DNA from: Rubricella aquisinus
GTDB lineage: Bacteria; Pseudomonadota; Alphaproteobacteria; Rhodobacterales; Rhodobacteraceae
DNA length: 64,000 nucleotides
Direction of reading: 5' to 3'
NCBI RefSeq assembly: GCF_014199445.1
Contig: NZ_JACIJS010000007.1
Span: forward strand, 214,130 to 278,129
The notes below the pieces were generated by a model. The model was not told the DNA's origin. It was given only the letters and a program-made list of their open reading frames with translations, and ran no database searches. Of this stretch, positions 27,924-36,768 are shown in pieces; position 1 is the first letter of the stretch, and each line of letters starts with the position of its first letter. Position numbers and translations under genes: made by a program.

Positions 27924-28019
27924 TCGTCGCAGGCTGGTGCGTTGAAGCGGGCTTGAGGCACGGGGCAGGGCGCGGTAAGCCCGACAGATCAGTGACCCTC
28001 TTTCGGGACGGAGACCGAA

Positions 28020-29330
28020 ATGCCCCTTTTCCTCGACAGCCGCGCGGCTGGATTTGACCGCAGCTTCACCGAATTTCTTGGCGCCAAGCGGGAATCGAGC
28101 GCGGATGTGGACGGCATCGTGGCCGACATCATCGCGGATGTGGCCCACCGGGGCGATGAGGCGGTGATCGAACTGACCGAACGGTTCGACAATCTCAAAC
28201 TCACGCCGCAAACCATGGCCTTCTCCCAAGGGGAGATCGACACCGCCGTCAAGACCGTGCCGAAAGAGGAGCGCGCCGCCCTCGAACTCGCCGCAGAGCG
28301 CATCCGCGCCTATCACGAACGGCAACTGCCCGAGGATGCCCGCTGGACCGATGACACCGGCGCCGAACTTGGTTGGCGCTGGTCGGCGGTGGATGCGGCG
28401 GGGCTATATGTGCCCGGTGGTCTTGCCTCCTATCCGTCCTCCGTTTTGATGAACGCGATCCCGGCGGCGGTGGCGGGGGTCGAGCGGTTGGTGATCTGTG
28501 CGCCCACGCCGAATGGTGCGGTCAACCCGCTGGTGCTTTGCGCGGCCCGTCTGGCGGGGGTGGAGACGATCTACCGGATCGGCGGGGCACAGGCCGTGGC
28601 GGCCCTCGCCTATGGCACCAACACCATCGCGAAGGTGGATAAGATCACCGGGCCGGGCAATGCCTATGTCGCGGCGGCCAAACGGCGGGTGTTTGGCCGG
28701 GTGGGGATCGACATGATCGCAGGACCATCCGAGATTCTGGTTATCGCGGACAAGGACAACAATCCTGATTGGATTGCAGTCGATATGCTCAGTCAGGCCG
28801 AACATGACGAAAGCGCGCAGGCGATCCTGATCACCGATGATCCCGATTTCGGGGAGGCCGTGGCCCGCGCCATCGACAAGCGGCTCGAAACGCTGGAGCG
28901 CGCCGCCATCGCGGGGCCAAGCTGGCGCGACAATGGCGCGGTGATCACGGTGCGCGACATGGAAGAGGCAATCGAGTTGAGCGACCGCATCGCCCCTGAG
29001 CATCTGGAGATCGCCTGCGCCGGGGCCGAGGACGTGGCCGGGCGCATCCGCCACGCGGGCGCGATCTTCATCGGGCAATGGACGCCGGAGGCAATCGGCG
29101 ACTATGTCGGCGGTCCGAACCATGTGCTGCCCACGGCGCGGTCGGCGCGGTTCTCCTCGGGGCTGTCGGTGCTTGATTTCATGAAACGCACGACGCTTGC
29201 CCGGATGACACCTGCGGCCCTGCGCGCCATTGGCCCTGCGGCGGAAACACTCGCCATCTCCGAAAGTCTGGAGGCCCATGGCCTGAGCGTGCGCGCGCGC
29301 CTTGATGCGCTGAATGAGGGAGAGGATTGA
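28020..29330 (+). CDS. hisD: Histidinol dehydrogenase
   Basis: Catalyses the last two oxidations of histidine synthesis (histidinol to histidine), zinc-dependent. The 436 residues are the usual length. Seen: VPGGLASYPSSVLMNAIPA, GPGNAYVAAAKRRVFG, GPSEILVIAD, the zinc/substrate region LSQAEHDESAQAILIT and RIAPEHLEIAC. CGGAG ribosome site. The stop overlaps the next start by one base (TGATG), so it is the head of a tightly coupled operon. Confidence 0.97.
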   Translation: MPLFLDSRAAGFDRSFTEFLGAKRESSADVDGIVADIIADVAHRGDEAVIELTERFDNLKLTPQTMAFSQGEIDTAVKTVPKEERAALELAAERIRAYHERQLPEDARWTDDTGAELGWRWSAVDAAGLYVPGGLASYPSSVLMNAIPAAVAGVERLVICAPTPNGAVNPLVLCAARLAGVETIYRIGGAQAVAALAYGTNTIAKVDKITGPGNAYVAAAKRRVFGRVGIDMIAGPSEILVIADKDNNPDWIAVDMLSQAEHDESAQAILITDDPDFGEAVARAIDKRLETLERAAIAGPSWRDNGAVITVRDMEEAIELSDRIAPEHLEIACAGAEDVAGRIRHAGAIFIGQWTPEAIGDYVGGPNHVLPTARSARFSSGLSVLDFMKRTTLARMTPAALRAIGPAAETLAISESLEAHGLSVRARLDALNEGED

Positions 29331-30235
29331 TGAGCCGTGGCCGGTCGTTGGAACTGTTCTTTGTGGACGGAACGCCGGATGGCATCCTGACGGCGGAGAT
29401 TTTTGGCTGGACCGGCCATGTCCTCAAAGCGCCCCGCACGCGCATTGCTGAGGCTCTGCGGCGCCGTCAGGCCCAATTTACTGGCATATATCTGCTGATC
29501 GGAGAGCAAGAAGGCCAGCCTGCGCTTTATGTCGGGGAAGGCGAGGATGTTGCCGCGCGCATTCGCTCTCACGATGTGAAGAAAGACTGGTGGCAAGATG
29601 TCATCATCCTCACCACGGGGGCGGATAGCCTGCATAAGGCGCATGTGCGCTATCTCGAAGCCCGGCTAGTGGATCTTGCCCGCCGAGCAGGGCGGGTGCG
29701 GCTCGACAATGGCAACACGCCGGGCGGTGCGAGCCTGTCTGAGGCGGCGCAGGCCAATATGGAAGAATTCATCGAAACACTTGGGATAGTGTTGCCCGCG
29801 ATCGGTGTTGACCTTTTGCAATCTGGAACGCGCCCGGATGTTGGGCCGTCGGTCGAACTGACCGAACAAGTTGAACGCTTCCGGCTGACCACGCCGCGTC
29901 ATGGCATTGACGCGCTTGCTGAATTGCGTGGGGCGGAATTTGTGGTCCTGAAAGGCGCGAAAGTGCGCGGCGAATGGGCGGGGAAAGGAAACTGGGACTT
30001 TGGATATGCGGCCATCGCGACAGACCTTTGTGCGCGCGGGGTGATTGACACCAGTCGCACGCCACCTGAATTCACCGATAACTATGCGTTCAACAGCCCG
30101 AGTGCAGCGGCGAGTGTTGTAAATGGACGTCCGGCCAATGGCAGGCAGGAATGGAAACATCACCAAACCGGCCAATCCTTCGCGGATTGGGAAGAAGCCC
30201 GGCTAGGCGTTATGGAAAGTGAGGAGCCGTCATGA
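29330..30235 (+). CDS. GIY-YIG nuclease-like protein with C-terminal DUF4357
   Basis: A 301-residue two-domain protein. The N-terminal GIY-YIG domain has GIY at residues 52-54 and YVG at 67-69 with downstream Arg and His (VAARIRSHDVKKDWW), the layout of the nuclease fold. The C-terminal part (about 220-290: FVVLKGAKVRGEWAGK, DNYAFNSPSAAASVVNGRPANG, EWKHHQTGQSF) is a DUF4357 domain. A nucleic-acid function, perhaps in restriction or defence, is plausible but unproven. It is inserted between hisD and the UPF0262 gene with TGATG and ATGA overlaps on both sides. Confidence 0.82.
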   Translation: MSRGRSLELFFVDGTPDGILTAEIFGWTGHVLKAPRTRIAEALRRRQAQFTGIYLLIGEQEGQPALYVGEGEDVAARIRSHDVKKDWWQDVIILTTGADSLHKAHVRYLEARLVDLARRAGRVRLDNGNTPGGASLSEAAQANMEEFIETLGIVLPAIGVDLLQSGTRPDVGPSVELTEQVERFRLTTPRHGIDALAELRGAEFVVLKGAKVRGEWAGKGNWDFGYAAIATDLCARGVIDTSRTPPEFTDNYAFNSPSAAASVVNGRPANGRQEWKHHQTGQSFADWEEARLGVMESEEPS

Positions 30236-30708
30236 CCACGCAAAAACTGGTCCATATCGAGTTGGACGATGCAGGCCTGCCCGCGCCCACACCGGAGATT
30301 GAGCAGGAGCGGCGGGTCGCTCTGTTTGACCTTCTGGAGGCCAATAACTTCGCGCCAGCGGGTGAGGGCGTGCCGGAGGGGCCGTATCACCTTGGCCTTG
30401 CGATCCGGGAACGGCGGCTAGTGTTTTCGGTCACCACGGAGGATGCCACCCCCGCCGGGGAATTCCACTTGTCCCTCTCGCCGTTCCGGCAGGTGATCAA
30501 GGATTATTTCCAGATTTGCGCGGCCTATTTCGATGCGGTCAAACGCCTGCCCGCTGCCCAGATCGAGGCCATCGACATGGGAAGGCGCGGCATCCATGAT
30601 GAGGGTTCCCGCATCCTGATGGAGCGGCTGGACGGCAAGGTGATCACCGATCATGACACCGCCCGCCGCCTGTTCACCTTGATTTGTGTTCTGCACTTCA
30701 AGGGCTGA
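30232..30708 (+). CDS. UPF0262 family protein
   Basis: A 158-residue cytoplasmic protein of the conserved UPF0262 family, function unknown. Seen: IEQERRVALFDLLEANNFAP, GPYHLGLAIRERRLVFSV, LSPFRQVIKDYFQICAAYFDAVKR and IDMGRRGIHDEGSRILMERL. It normally follows hisD directly; here it overlaps the GIY-YIG gene by four bases (ATGA). The phosphatase-like gene starts three bases past its stop. Confidence 0.88.
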   Translation: MTTQKLVHIELDDAGLPAPTPEIEQERRVALFDLLEANNFAPAGEGVPEGPYHLGLAIRERRLVFSVTTEDATPAGEFHLSLSPFRQVIKDYFQICAAYFDAVKRLPAAQIEAIDMGRRGIHDEGSRILMERLDGKVITDHDTARRLFTLICVLHFKG

Positions 30709-30711
30709 TCC

Positions 30712-31155
30712 TTGAGCGATCTGCCCACATCCGTCCTGTTTTGCTGCGATCACAACGCGGTCCGCTCCCCCATGGCGGAGGGGCTGATGAAAAAGGCGCA
30801 TGGCAAGGACATCTATGTGCAATCGGCCGGTGTGTTCCATGATCTGGAGATCGACGGCTTCGCGATTTCCGTTTGTGATGAGATCGACGTGACGCTGAGC
30901 CAGCATCGCGCCCGATCCTTTGAGGAGATGGAGGAATGGGGGGATGATATTGGCGGCTATGACCTGATCGTGGCCCTGACCCCCGCGAGCCTGCGCCACG
31001 CACAGGAATACACGCGCTCTTACGCGGTGGAGGTTGAATATTGGCCGATCCTTGATCCCACGGGGATCGGCGACAGCCGGGAGGACAAGCTCGCCGCCTA
31101 TCGCCAGACCCGCGATCAGATTGCCGCCCGGATTGCGGATCGTTTTAAGCGTTGA
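30712..31155 (+). CDS. Low-molecular-weight protein tyrosine phosphatase / arsenate reductase-like
   Basis: A 147-residue protein of the LMW-PTP fold. The phosphate-binding loop CX5R is at residues 12-18 (CDHNAVRSPMAEG) and the general-acid region is WPILDPTG. The start appears to be TTG at 30712, three bases after the UPF0262 stop, so translation is probably coupled. Whether it is a tyrosine phosphatase, arsenate reductase or something else cannot be told; the conserved his-operon position suggests a housekeeping role. Confidence 0.82.
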   Translation: MSDLPTSVLFCCDHNAVRSPMAEGLMKKAHGKDIYVQSAGVFHDLEIDGFAISVCDEIDVTLSQHRARSFEEMEEWGDDIGGYDLIVALTPASLRHAQEYTRSYAVEVEYWPILDPTGIGDSREDKLAAYRQTRDQIAARIADRFKR

Positions 31156-31204
31156 CGCCCTGATAGTCTGCTGTCTTTGCTGCATCAAAAGACAGGAGCG
31201 CGCG

Positions 31205-31819
31205 ATGGCATTGGAGCTATGGATCACTTTCGCATTGGCAAGCACCGTGCTGCTGGCCCTACCCGGCCCCACGGTGATGCTGGTGGTGGCCGAAGGGATC
31301 GGCGCGGGCAAACGCGCGGCTCTCGCGATGGTGCCCGGTGTGGCGCTGGGCGATCTGACAGCGATGAGCATTTCCCTTGCGGGTGCGGGCGCGCTTTTGG
31401 CAACCTCCGCCACGGCCTTTACCGTTTTGAAGTTTGTGGGCGCGGCCTATCTGATCTGGCTTGGCATCAAGCTGTGGCGCAACCCGCCCGAAAAACTCGA
31501 CACGCCACGCCCGCGCAGTGCGGCGCGTGGATTTCGCGATGCGTATGTCGTCACGGCGCTCAATCCCAAGAGCATCGTGTTTTTCGTGGCATTCGTGCCG
31601 CAATTCATTGATCCCGCCGCTGCCTTTCTGCCGCAGGTGGTGATCCTTGTTGCGACTTTCGTGGTGCTGGCGTCGATCAATGTCGCCCTTTGGGCGCTCT
31701 TGGCTGGGGAGATGCGGGCGCGGATCGGGCGGCCCACTGTCCTCAAATGGATGAGCCGGGCGGGCGCGAGCTTTATGATCGGGGCAGGTATCCTGACGGC
31801 ATTGGCCCGGCGCACTTGA
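31205..31819 (+). CDS. LysE/RhtB family exporter
   Basis: A 204-residue inner-membrane exporter with about six hydrophobic segments and the family start LWITFALASTVLLALPGPTVMLVV. The signature G-x-(G/A) region AYLIWLGIKLWRNPP and NPKSIVFFVAFVPQF are clear. Likely exports an amino acid such as homoserine, threonine or lysine. The ATG at 31205 follows AGGAGCGCG. It lies between the phosphatase-like gene and infA, a place without a transporter in many relatives. Confidence 0.9.
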   Translation: MALELWITFALASTVLLALPGPTVMLVVAEGIGAGKRAALAMVPGVALGDLTAMSISLAGAGALLATSATAFTVLKFVGAAYLIWLGIKLWRNPPEKLDTPRPRSAARGFRDAYVVTALNPKSIVFFVAFVPQFIDPAAAFLPQVVILVATFVVLASINVALWALLAGEMRARIGRPTVLKWMSRAGASFMIGAGILTALARRT

Positions 31820-31903
31820 TCTTTCGCGCAATTCATCGCATATGCTGCAACGCGTCAGGGCAGGTTTGCGTTGACGCTTGTGTAAATCCACGATGGAGAC
31901 GGC

Positions 31904-32122
31904 ATGGCCAAGGAAGAGCTTATCGAATTTCCGGGGACCGTGGTTGAGCTTTTGCCGAACGCGACGTTCCGGGTGAAGCTCGAAAACGGCCACGAAATCA
32001 TCGCCCACACAGCGGGCAAGATGCGCAAGAACCGCATCCGTGTGCTGGCCGGGGACAAGGTGCAGGTCGAAATGACCCCCTATGACCTGACCAAGGGCCG
32101 CATCAACTACCGCTTCAAGTAA
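31904..32122 (+). CDS. infA: Translation initiation factor IF-1
   Basis: A 72-residue S1/OB-fold protein that binds the ribosomal A site with IF-2 and IF-3. Sequence [53 protein letters not shown] and the end GRINYRFK are almost invariant. GGAG ribosome site. Its TAA overlaps the maf ATG by one base. Confidence 0.98.
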   Translation: MAKEELIEFPGTVVELLPNATFRVKLENGHEIIAHTAGKMRKNRIRVLAGDKVQVEMTPYDLTKGRINYRFK

Positions 32123-32703
32123 TGCGCCTCGTGCTTGGCTCCGGCTCGCCCCGGCGGCGGGAGCTGTTGGCGCAGATCGGGGTGGTGCCGGACGCGATCC
32201 TGCCACCCGATATCGACGAAACACCGTTCAAGTCCGAAGCACCGCGTGCCTATGCGGAGCGGCTGGCGCGTGAAAAGGCGCTGGCGGTCAACGCGCCGGA
32301 TGCTCTCATTCTGTGTGCCGATACGGTTGTGTCTGTTGGCACGCGCATCTTGGGCAAACCCGATGACGCGGCGGAGGCCGTTGCCTTCCTCACGCTCCTG
32401 TCAGGGCGGCGACACCGTGTCATGACAGCGGTGGCCCTGCGACAGGGAGAGACGCTCCGGACCAGGATCGTGACCACGCAGGTGCGGATGAAGCCGCTCT
32501 CTGACGCTGAAATCTCCGCCTATATCCGCTCCGGCGAATGGCAGGGTAAGGCGGGCGGATATGCCATTCAGGGTATAGGCGCGGCTTTTGTGCCATGGAT
32601 TTCAGGATCCTATAGCAATGTGGTGGGCCTGCCGCTCACGGAAACAGCCAATTTGCTGACCAGTGCTGGCTATCAGGTCAGCTATGAGGGAGTGCCGGCA
32701 TGA
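32122..32703 (+). CDS. maf: Maf-like nucleotide pyrophosphatase
   Basis: A 193-residue house-cleaning pyrophosphatase. Seen: [47 protein letters not shown] and [33 protein letters not shown]. These features fit the YhdE type, which hydrolyses dTTP and UTP (and modified bases), rather than the YceF type. Coupled at both ends, with infA upstream and the RNase E/G gene downstream (ATGA). Confidence 0.93.
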   Translation: MRLVLGSGSPRRRELLAQIGVVPDAILPPDIDETPFKSEAPRAYAERLAREKALAVNAPDALILCADTVVSVGTRILGKPDDAAEAVAFLTLLSGRRHRVMTAVALRQGETLRTRIVTTQVRMKPLSDAEISAYIRSGEWQGKAGGYAIQGIGAAFVPWISGSYSNVVGLPLTETANLLTSAGYQVSYEGVPA

Positions 32704-33731
32704 AAGGGCGCGTGATCGCGATTGACCAGCGCCCGGACGGGCAGGGCAGCATGGCCGCGCTGATCGAGGATGGCATTGTCGAGGATCTCATCATTGATCC
32801 TGCCGCGCCGGGCATCCATCCCGGCCAAATCTGGCGCGGGCAACCCGACCGCCCGATGAAAGGGATGGGCGGCCTGATGGTCCGCCTTGATGCAGGCAAC
32901 GGTTTTTTGAAAGAGGGAAAGGGCGTTGCCCCTGGTGAGCCGCTTTTGGTACAGGTGAGCACCCATGCCGAACCCGGGAAGGCGCCCCCGGTGACCCGGC
33001 GCCTTTTGTTCAAATCCCGCTATGCGATTGCCACCCCGATGGCACCGGGGCTGAATATCTCCCGCTCGATCCGCGATCCAGAAGAACGCGACGTGCTCGA
33101 AGCGGCCGTGGCCCCGCTGATGCAGCCGGGGGAGGGCATGATCATCCGCACCGCCGCGCGGGGCGTGGTGCTTGAGGATGTGGCGGAGGATGCCGCCGCG
33201 ATGCTGGAGCTTTCGCGCGCTGTGATGGCGGATTTGACCGGCCCGCCGGAACTGCTGGTCGATACCCCGGATGCCGGGATGCTCGCATGGCGCGATTGGC
33301 CGGAGCCGGATATCCTTGACGATGCGCCGGGCGCGTTTGAGCGGCACAATGTCTGGGACACGATCGACGGGTTGCGCAGCCCGCGCGTGCCGTTGGGGCA
33401 GGGGGCGTATATGTTTATCGAGCCTGTGCGCGCACTCGTGGCGGTGGATGTGAACACGGGCAAGGACATGTCGCCTGCGGGAAGTCTGACGACGAATATC
33501 GCGGCCCTGCGCGCCTTGCCCCGGCAATTGCGCCTGCGTGGGCTTGGCGGGCAGATCGTGCTGGACCTCGCCCCGATGACCAAGCGGGATCGCCCGCAAC
33601 TGGAATCGACCCTGAAGTCAGCGTTTCGGGGCGATGTGGAAACCTCGCTTGCCGGATGGACGCCGCTTGGCCATATGGAGTTGCTGCGCAAACGGGAACG
33701 TTTGCCCTTGGCGGAGGTTTTACCCGCATGA
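32700..33731 (+). CDS. Short RNase E/G family protein
   Basis: A 343-residue relative of ribonucleases E and G. It keeps the catalytic core region: [35 protein letters not shown], the metal-binding AVDVNTGKD and the second acidic site LDLAPM. The N-terminal S1 part is reduced, and the CPxCxG zinc-link motif expected after the core is absent. It may still cut RNA, or may be a regulatory relative; a full-length RNase E is presumably encoded elsewhere. It overlaps maf and yacG by four bases each. Confidence 0.82.
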   Translation: MKGRVIAIDQRPDGQGSMAALIEDGIVEDLIIDPAAPGIHPGQIWRGQPDRPMKGMGGLMVRLDAGNGFLKEGKGVAPGEPLLVQVSTHAEPGKAPPVTRRLLFKSRYAIATPMAPGLNISRSIRDPEERDVLEAAVAPLMQPGEGMIIRTAARGVVLEDVAEDAAAMLELSRAVMADLTGPPELLVDTPDAGMLAWRDWPEPDILDDAPGAFERHNVWDTIDGLRSPRVPLGQGAYMFIEPVRALVAVDVNTGKDMSPAGSLTTNIAALRALPRQLRLRGLGGQIVLDLAPMTKRDRPQLESTLKSAFRGDVETSLAGWTPLGHMELLRKRERLPLAEVLPA

Positions 33732-33886
33732 GTTGCCCGATCTGCAAGAAAGAACCGGTGGAAAAATACCGCCCCTTTTGCTCCAAACGCTGCGCGGATG
33801 TGGACTTGGGCCGTTGGTTCAATGGCCAGTACGCAATACCGGTGCAAGAGGAAGAAGCCCCCGATCCCGACACCTCGGATCACTGA
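33728..33886 (+). CDS. yacG: YacG-type zinc ribbon protein
   Basis: A 52-residue zinc-binding protein of the YacG/DUF329 family; the E. coli homologue inhibits DNA gyrase. Cys3, Cys6, Cys18 and Cys22 form the four-cysteine site (MSCPICK, FCSKRC), followed by the characteristic DLGRWFNGQYAIP. It overlaps the RNase E/G gene (ATGA) and is the last gene before tRNA-Phe. Confidence 0.93.
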   Translation: MSCPICKKEPVEKYRPFCSKRCADVDLGRWFNGQYAIPVQEEEAPDPDTSDH

Positions 33887-33979
33887 TCTGGTTTTCCGCC
33901 AGTCAGGCAAAAAATCCGCTGGACACCCCCGCGCGCATTGCCTAAACACCCGCTCACGGTGCGGATGCACCCCTCTGAT

Positions 33980-34054
33980 GCCCGGGTAGCTCAGGGGTAG
34001 AGCAGCGGATTGAAAATCCGCGTGTCGGTGGTTCAAATCCGCCCCCGGGCACCA
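33980..34054 (+). tRNA. tRNA-Phe (anticodon GAA)
   Basis: Cloverleaf with encoded CCA: acceptor GCCCGGG/CCCGGGC, D-arm GCTCAGGGGTAGAGC, anticodon stem GCGGA/TCCGC around TTGAAAA, and T-arm GGTGGTTCAAATCCGCC. Confidence 0.96.
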
Positions 34055-34062
34055 TTTTCTCC

Positions 34063-35115
34063 TTACTGGTTCTCAATCTCGAGCAGCGTGATCTCTCCCA
34101 TTTTGGCGAGACGCTGGATTTCCTCCACGATTTTACTTTGCGCCTGTTCTCCGTCCTTCTGTTTGACGTCTGGCATCTGTTCGATCTCTTCGCGGTATCG
34201 TTCGCTGAGGCGTTTGGAGAGGTTGTTGAGGATGAAATCGGCGCTTTCGATTTTGCGCGCGATGGCATGTTTCAGCGCGATTTTGAGATCTTCTTCCTCG
34301 ACCCCTCGAACAATGGCGGAGATGTCGCGGGCTTCGACGCGGATCGCCACGTCGGAGAAGGTAAACATCACCTTCTGCACATCCTGCGCCAAGGCCGGTT
34401 TGCGCTCCTCCAGATGGCTCATCAGGCGGTCGCGCGCGTCGGAGGACACGTTGTTCATCAGGCTGCCGATCACCTCGGCCGGTTTGCGGGTCGCCATTTC
34501 CTGTTGCAGGGCGGAAAGGAAGTCAGACACGATCACGTCCTCGATCAGGGAGATCACGCTGTCCTCAAGCCGTGGCACCCGCGACAGGCGCAGGACGATG
34601 TTCTGCGCCAATTCCTCGTCTAGCCGTTCTAGCACTGCCGCGGCCTTTGCCGCGGAGAGCTCGGCCAGCACGACCGCGGCGGTTTGCGGGTGTTCGCCTT
34701 GCAAAAACCGGGCAATGGAGCTGTCCGCGCAGGCGCCCAACTGCTCCCAGATGGAGCGGCGCATATGGCCATCCACGTCCGACATGATGCGCGATACGGT
34801 GTTTTGGTCAACGATGTTGGACAGGATGCGGCGGGCTTCTTCCATGCCGCCGACAATGCCTTGCTCCTCGCTCAATTCGGCGCGGAATTCGGATACGATG
34901 GTGTCGAGATCATGGGGCGGGATGCGTTTGATCTTGGAAATCGCGTGGGCGAACCGGCGCAAGACCTGCTCGCTCATACCAGCCAAAAGCCCCGCCGCCT
35001 CATCCGGGCCAAGGGCTGCGAGGATGATCGCGGCCTTGTCGATCCGGGACATGCGGCTGTTTGCCCGTGGTGTTTCCGGCACCGTGAGTTGTCGATTTTG
35101 CGCAATCCCGTCCAT
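34063..35115 (-). CDS. fliG: Flagellar motor switch protein FliG
   Basis: FliG of the cytoplasmic switch ring, where torque is made against MotA. At 350 residues it is typical. Seen: DKAAIILAALGPDEAAGLLAGMSEQVLRRFAHAI, EHPQTAAVVLAELSAAKAAAVLERLDEEL in the middle domain and the C-terminal charged torque helix region (FSDVAIRVEARDISAIVRGVEEEDLKIALKHA). The ATG at 35115 overlaps the fliP stop by one codon (ATGA). It is the last gene of the fliF-H-N-P-G operon. Confidence 0.96.
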   Translation of the reverse strand: MDGIAQNRQLTVPETPRANSRMSRIDKAAIILAALGPDEAAGLLAGMSEQVLRRFAHAISKIKRIPPHDLDTIVSEFRAELSEEQGIVGGMEEARRILSNIVDQNTVSRIMSDVDGHMRRSIWEQLGACADSSIARFLQGEHPQTAAVVLAELSAAKAAAVLERLDEELAQNIVLRLSRVPRLEDSVISLIEDVIVSDFLSALQQEMATRKPAEVIGSLMNNVSSDARDRLMSHLEERKPALAQDVQKVMFTFSDVAIRVEARDISAIVRGVEEEDLKIALKHAIARKIESADFILNNLSKRLSERYREEIEQMPDVKQKDGEQAQSKIVEEIQRLAKMGEITLLEIENQ

Positions 35116-35834
35116 CAGCCGCCATAGCTCCGCACCAATGCACCCGCGAGCAGCGCCCATCCATCAGCCAGCACAAAAAAGGCCAGCTTGAAGGGGAGGG
35201 CGACGATGGCAGGCGGCACCATCATCATGCCCATCGACATCAGGATCGCCGCAATCACCAGATCAATCACCAGAAAGGGGAGGAAGATCAGAAAACCGAC
35301 CTCAAACCCCCGCTGAATCTCACTCAACAGAAAGGTCGGCACCAATAGGGACAATGGCGTGCGCGCGTCATCGGCGGGCGGGCGCGGGATCGCGTCGCTC
35401 AGGATGGCAAGGAATTCTGGGTTGACCCGCCCCTCCATAAAGATGCGAAACGGCTCGATCCCCGCGCGGAAAGCCATTTCGGGGGCAAGGCTGCCGTCGG
35501 TCATCGGGCGGATGCCCGCCTCCCATGCTGCGCGAAACACCGGCTCCATCACAAACCATGTGAGGAACAGCGCGAGGCTGACGATCAACATATTGGGTGG
35601 CGCCTGTTGCACCCCGATGGCCTGCCGAAGGATCGACAGAACCGTGACCATAAAGGGAAAACAGGTCACCATAATCGCAAGACCAGGTGCCAGGCTAAGC
35701 ACCGTGACCAGCGCGAACAACTGCACCGCCCGCAAGGACAGCGACCCCTCATCGCCAAGGCTCAGGGTCACGTCCTGCGCGCTGGCCGGGGCCGCCATCA
35801 GCAGGCAAAGCAGGAGGAAGGCGGACAGCCGCAT
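35115..35834 (-). CDS. fliP: Flagellar export apparatus protein FliP
   Basis: Core membrane protein of the flagellar type III export gate. A signal peptide (about residues 1-19, ending ASAQ) precedes the mature protein with four membrane segments. The conserved MVTCFPFMVTVLSILRQAIGVQQAPPNMLIVSLALFLTWFVM block and SLLVPTFLLSEIQRGFEVGFLIFLPFLVIDLVIAAILMSMGMMMVPP are unmistakable. It starts three bases after fliN. Confidence 0.96.
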   Translation of the reverse strand: MRLSAFLLLCLLMAAPASAQDVTLSLGDEGSLSLRAVQLFALVTVLSLAPGLAIMVTCFPFMVTVLSILRQAIGVQQAPPNMLIVSLALFLTWFVMEPVFRAAWEAGIRPMTDGSLAPEMAFRAGIEPFRIFMEGRVNPEFLAILSDAIPRPPADDARTPLSLLVPTFLLSEIQRGFEVGFLIFLPFLVIDLVIAAILMSMGMMMVPPAIVALPFKLAFFVLADGWALLAGALVRSYGG

Positions 35835-35837
35835 GGC

Positions 35838-36152
35838 TCAGGCTCCGTCGCTCATGTCAGCGACCTCCGTCAGGCGCACGCCCAAGAGGCCGGACCCGTC
35901 GTCCATTTCCTGCAATTCGCCCCGCGCGATCAGCCGGTCGCCAATATAGAGTTCGACCGGATCATCCACGCGGCTATCGAGCGGTAGTACGGAATCGCGG
36001 TGCAACTTCACCAGATCGCTGACAAGCGGACGCGCCCGCCCAACAGAGATCATGACCTCAATCGGAACACCCATAAAGGCGCGGGCACGGCGGGACTTTT
36101 CCTCGGCCTGCTCATCCGGCTTCGGATCGGTCGGCTGGTCTGTCTCGGTCAT
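35838..36152 (-). CDS. fliN: Flagellar motor switch protein FliN
   Basis: A 104-residue C-ring protein with one SpoA/FliN domain (about residues 27-100): VPIEVMISVGRARPLVSDLVKLHRDSVLPLDSRVDDPVELYIGDRLIARGELQEMD. The charged N-terminal extension is typical. A GAGGA ribosome site nine bases before the ATG supports this start even though it overlaps the upstream fliH by 41 bases. Confidence 0.94.
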   Translation of the reverse strand: MTETDQPTDPKPDEQAEEKSRRARAFMGVPIEVMISVGRARPLVSDLVKLHRDSVLPLDSRVDDPVELYIGDRLIARGELQEMDDGSGLLGVRLTEVADMSDGA

Positions 36153-36768
36153 GGATTTGATCCTCGGTCATTGGGACAAGTGTCTCGAAATAGGAGCGGC
36201 AGGCGGTTTCAATCGCTGCTATCGCGGCGGTCAGGTCGATGCGGGTCTGTGCGTCGCCCTGCTCAAACCGGGCTTCCAGCGGGCCAAGCGCCGGGTCGTC
36301 CCGGATCCCGATGGTAAGGTCGGCGCGGGCAAAGGCTGCGCGCAAGGCGGGGCTATTGTCGGGGTGCAGAAAGAGTGTCGGCACCGGGCTGGGTGTGCGG
36401 GCTAGTGCTGCCGTGATTTCGTCGGTCAACAGGCGGGCAAATCCGTTGCGCGCCACCTCGGGCAGGATCGCGCGGGCAATGGCATCACAGAGCGGGGCAA
36501 TCTGGGCAAGGATGGCGGATTCCGCCTCGGCCCGGGTGAAAAGGCCGTCTGAGATCGTCTCTTGTATCGCCGCGTCCAGTTTGCGCTCCTTGCTGGCGTA
36601 AGCCTCCTCGGCGCGGGCCACGCCAGCCTGAAATCCTTCAGCATAGCCCGCATCGCGGGCAGCCTTGAGCTGCTCTTGCAGGGTCAGGACGGGTGTTTCC
36701 TCCTTGGGCGTTTCAACAGCGCGGAAGGACGGGCTGAATTCCTCCAGTCTCAGGCGGGTGACGGTCAT
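36112..36768 (-). CDS. fliH: FliH-like flagellar assembly protein
   Basis: A 218-residue cytoplasmic protein. Its N-terminus (residues 1-45) is variable; a long charged helix follows (EQLKAARDAGYAEGFQAGVARAEEAYASKERKLDAAI) with the glycine-rich heptads of FliH, and a C-terminal domain resembles the V-ATPase E-like fold of FliH. FliH controls the FliI ATPase at the export gate. No fliI gene is in the window. The assignment rests on the operon position between fliF and fliN and the helix pattern; sequence alone is weakly diagnostic. Confidence 0.75.
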   Translation of the reverse strand: MTVTRLRLEEFSPSFRAVETPKEETPVLTLQEQLKAARDAGYAEGFQAGVARAEEAYASKERKLDAAIQETISDGLFTRAEAESAILAQIAPLCDAIARAILPEVARNGFARLLTDEITAALARTPSPVPTLFLHPDNSPALRAAFARADLTIGIRDDPALGPLEARFEQGDAQTRIDLTAAIAAIETACRSYFETLVPMTEDQIHDRDRPADRSEAG

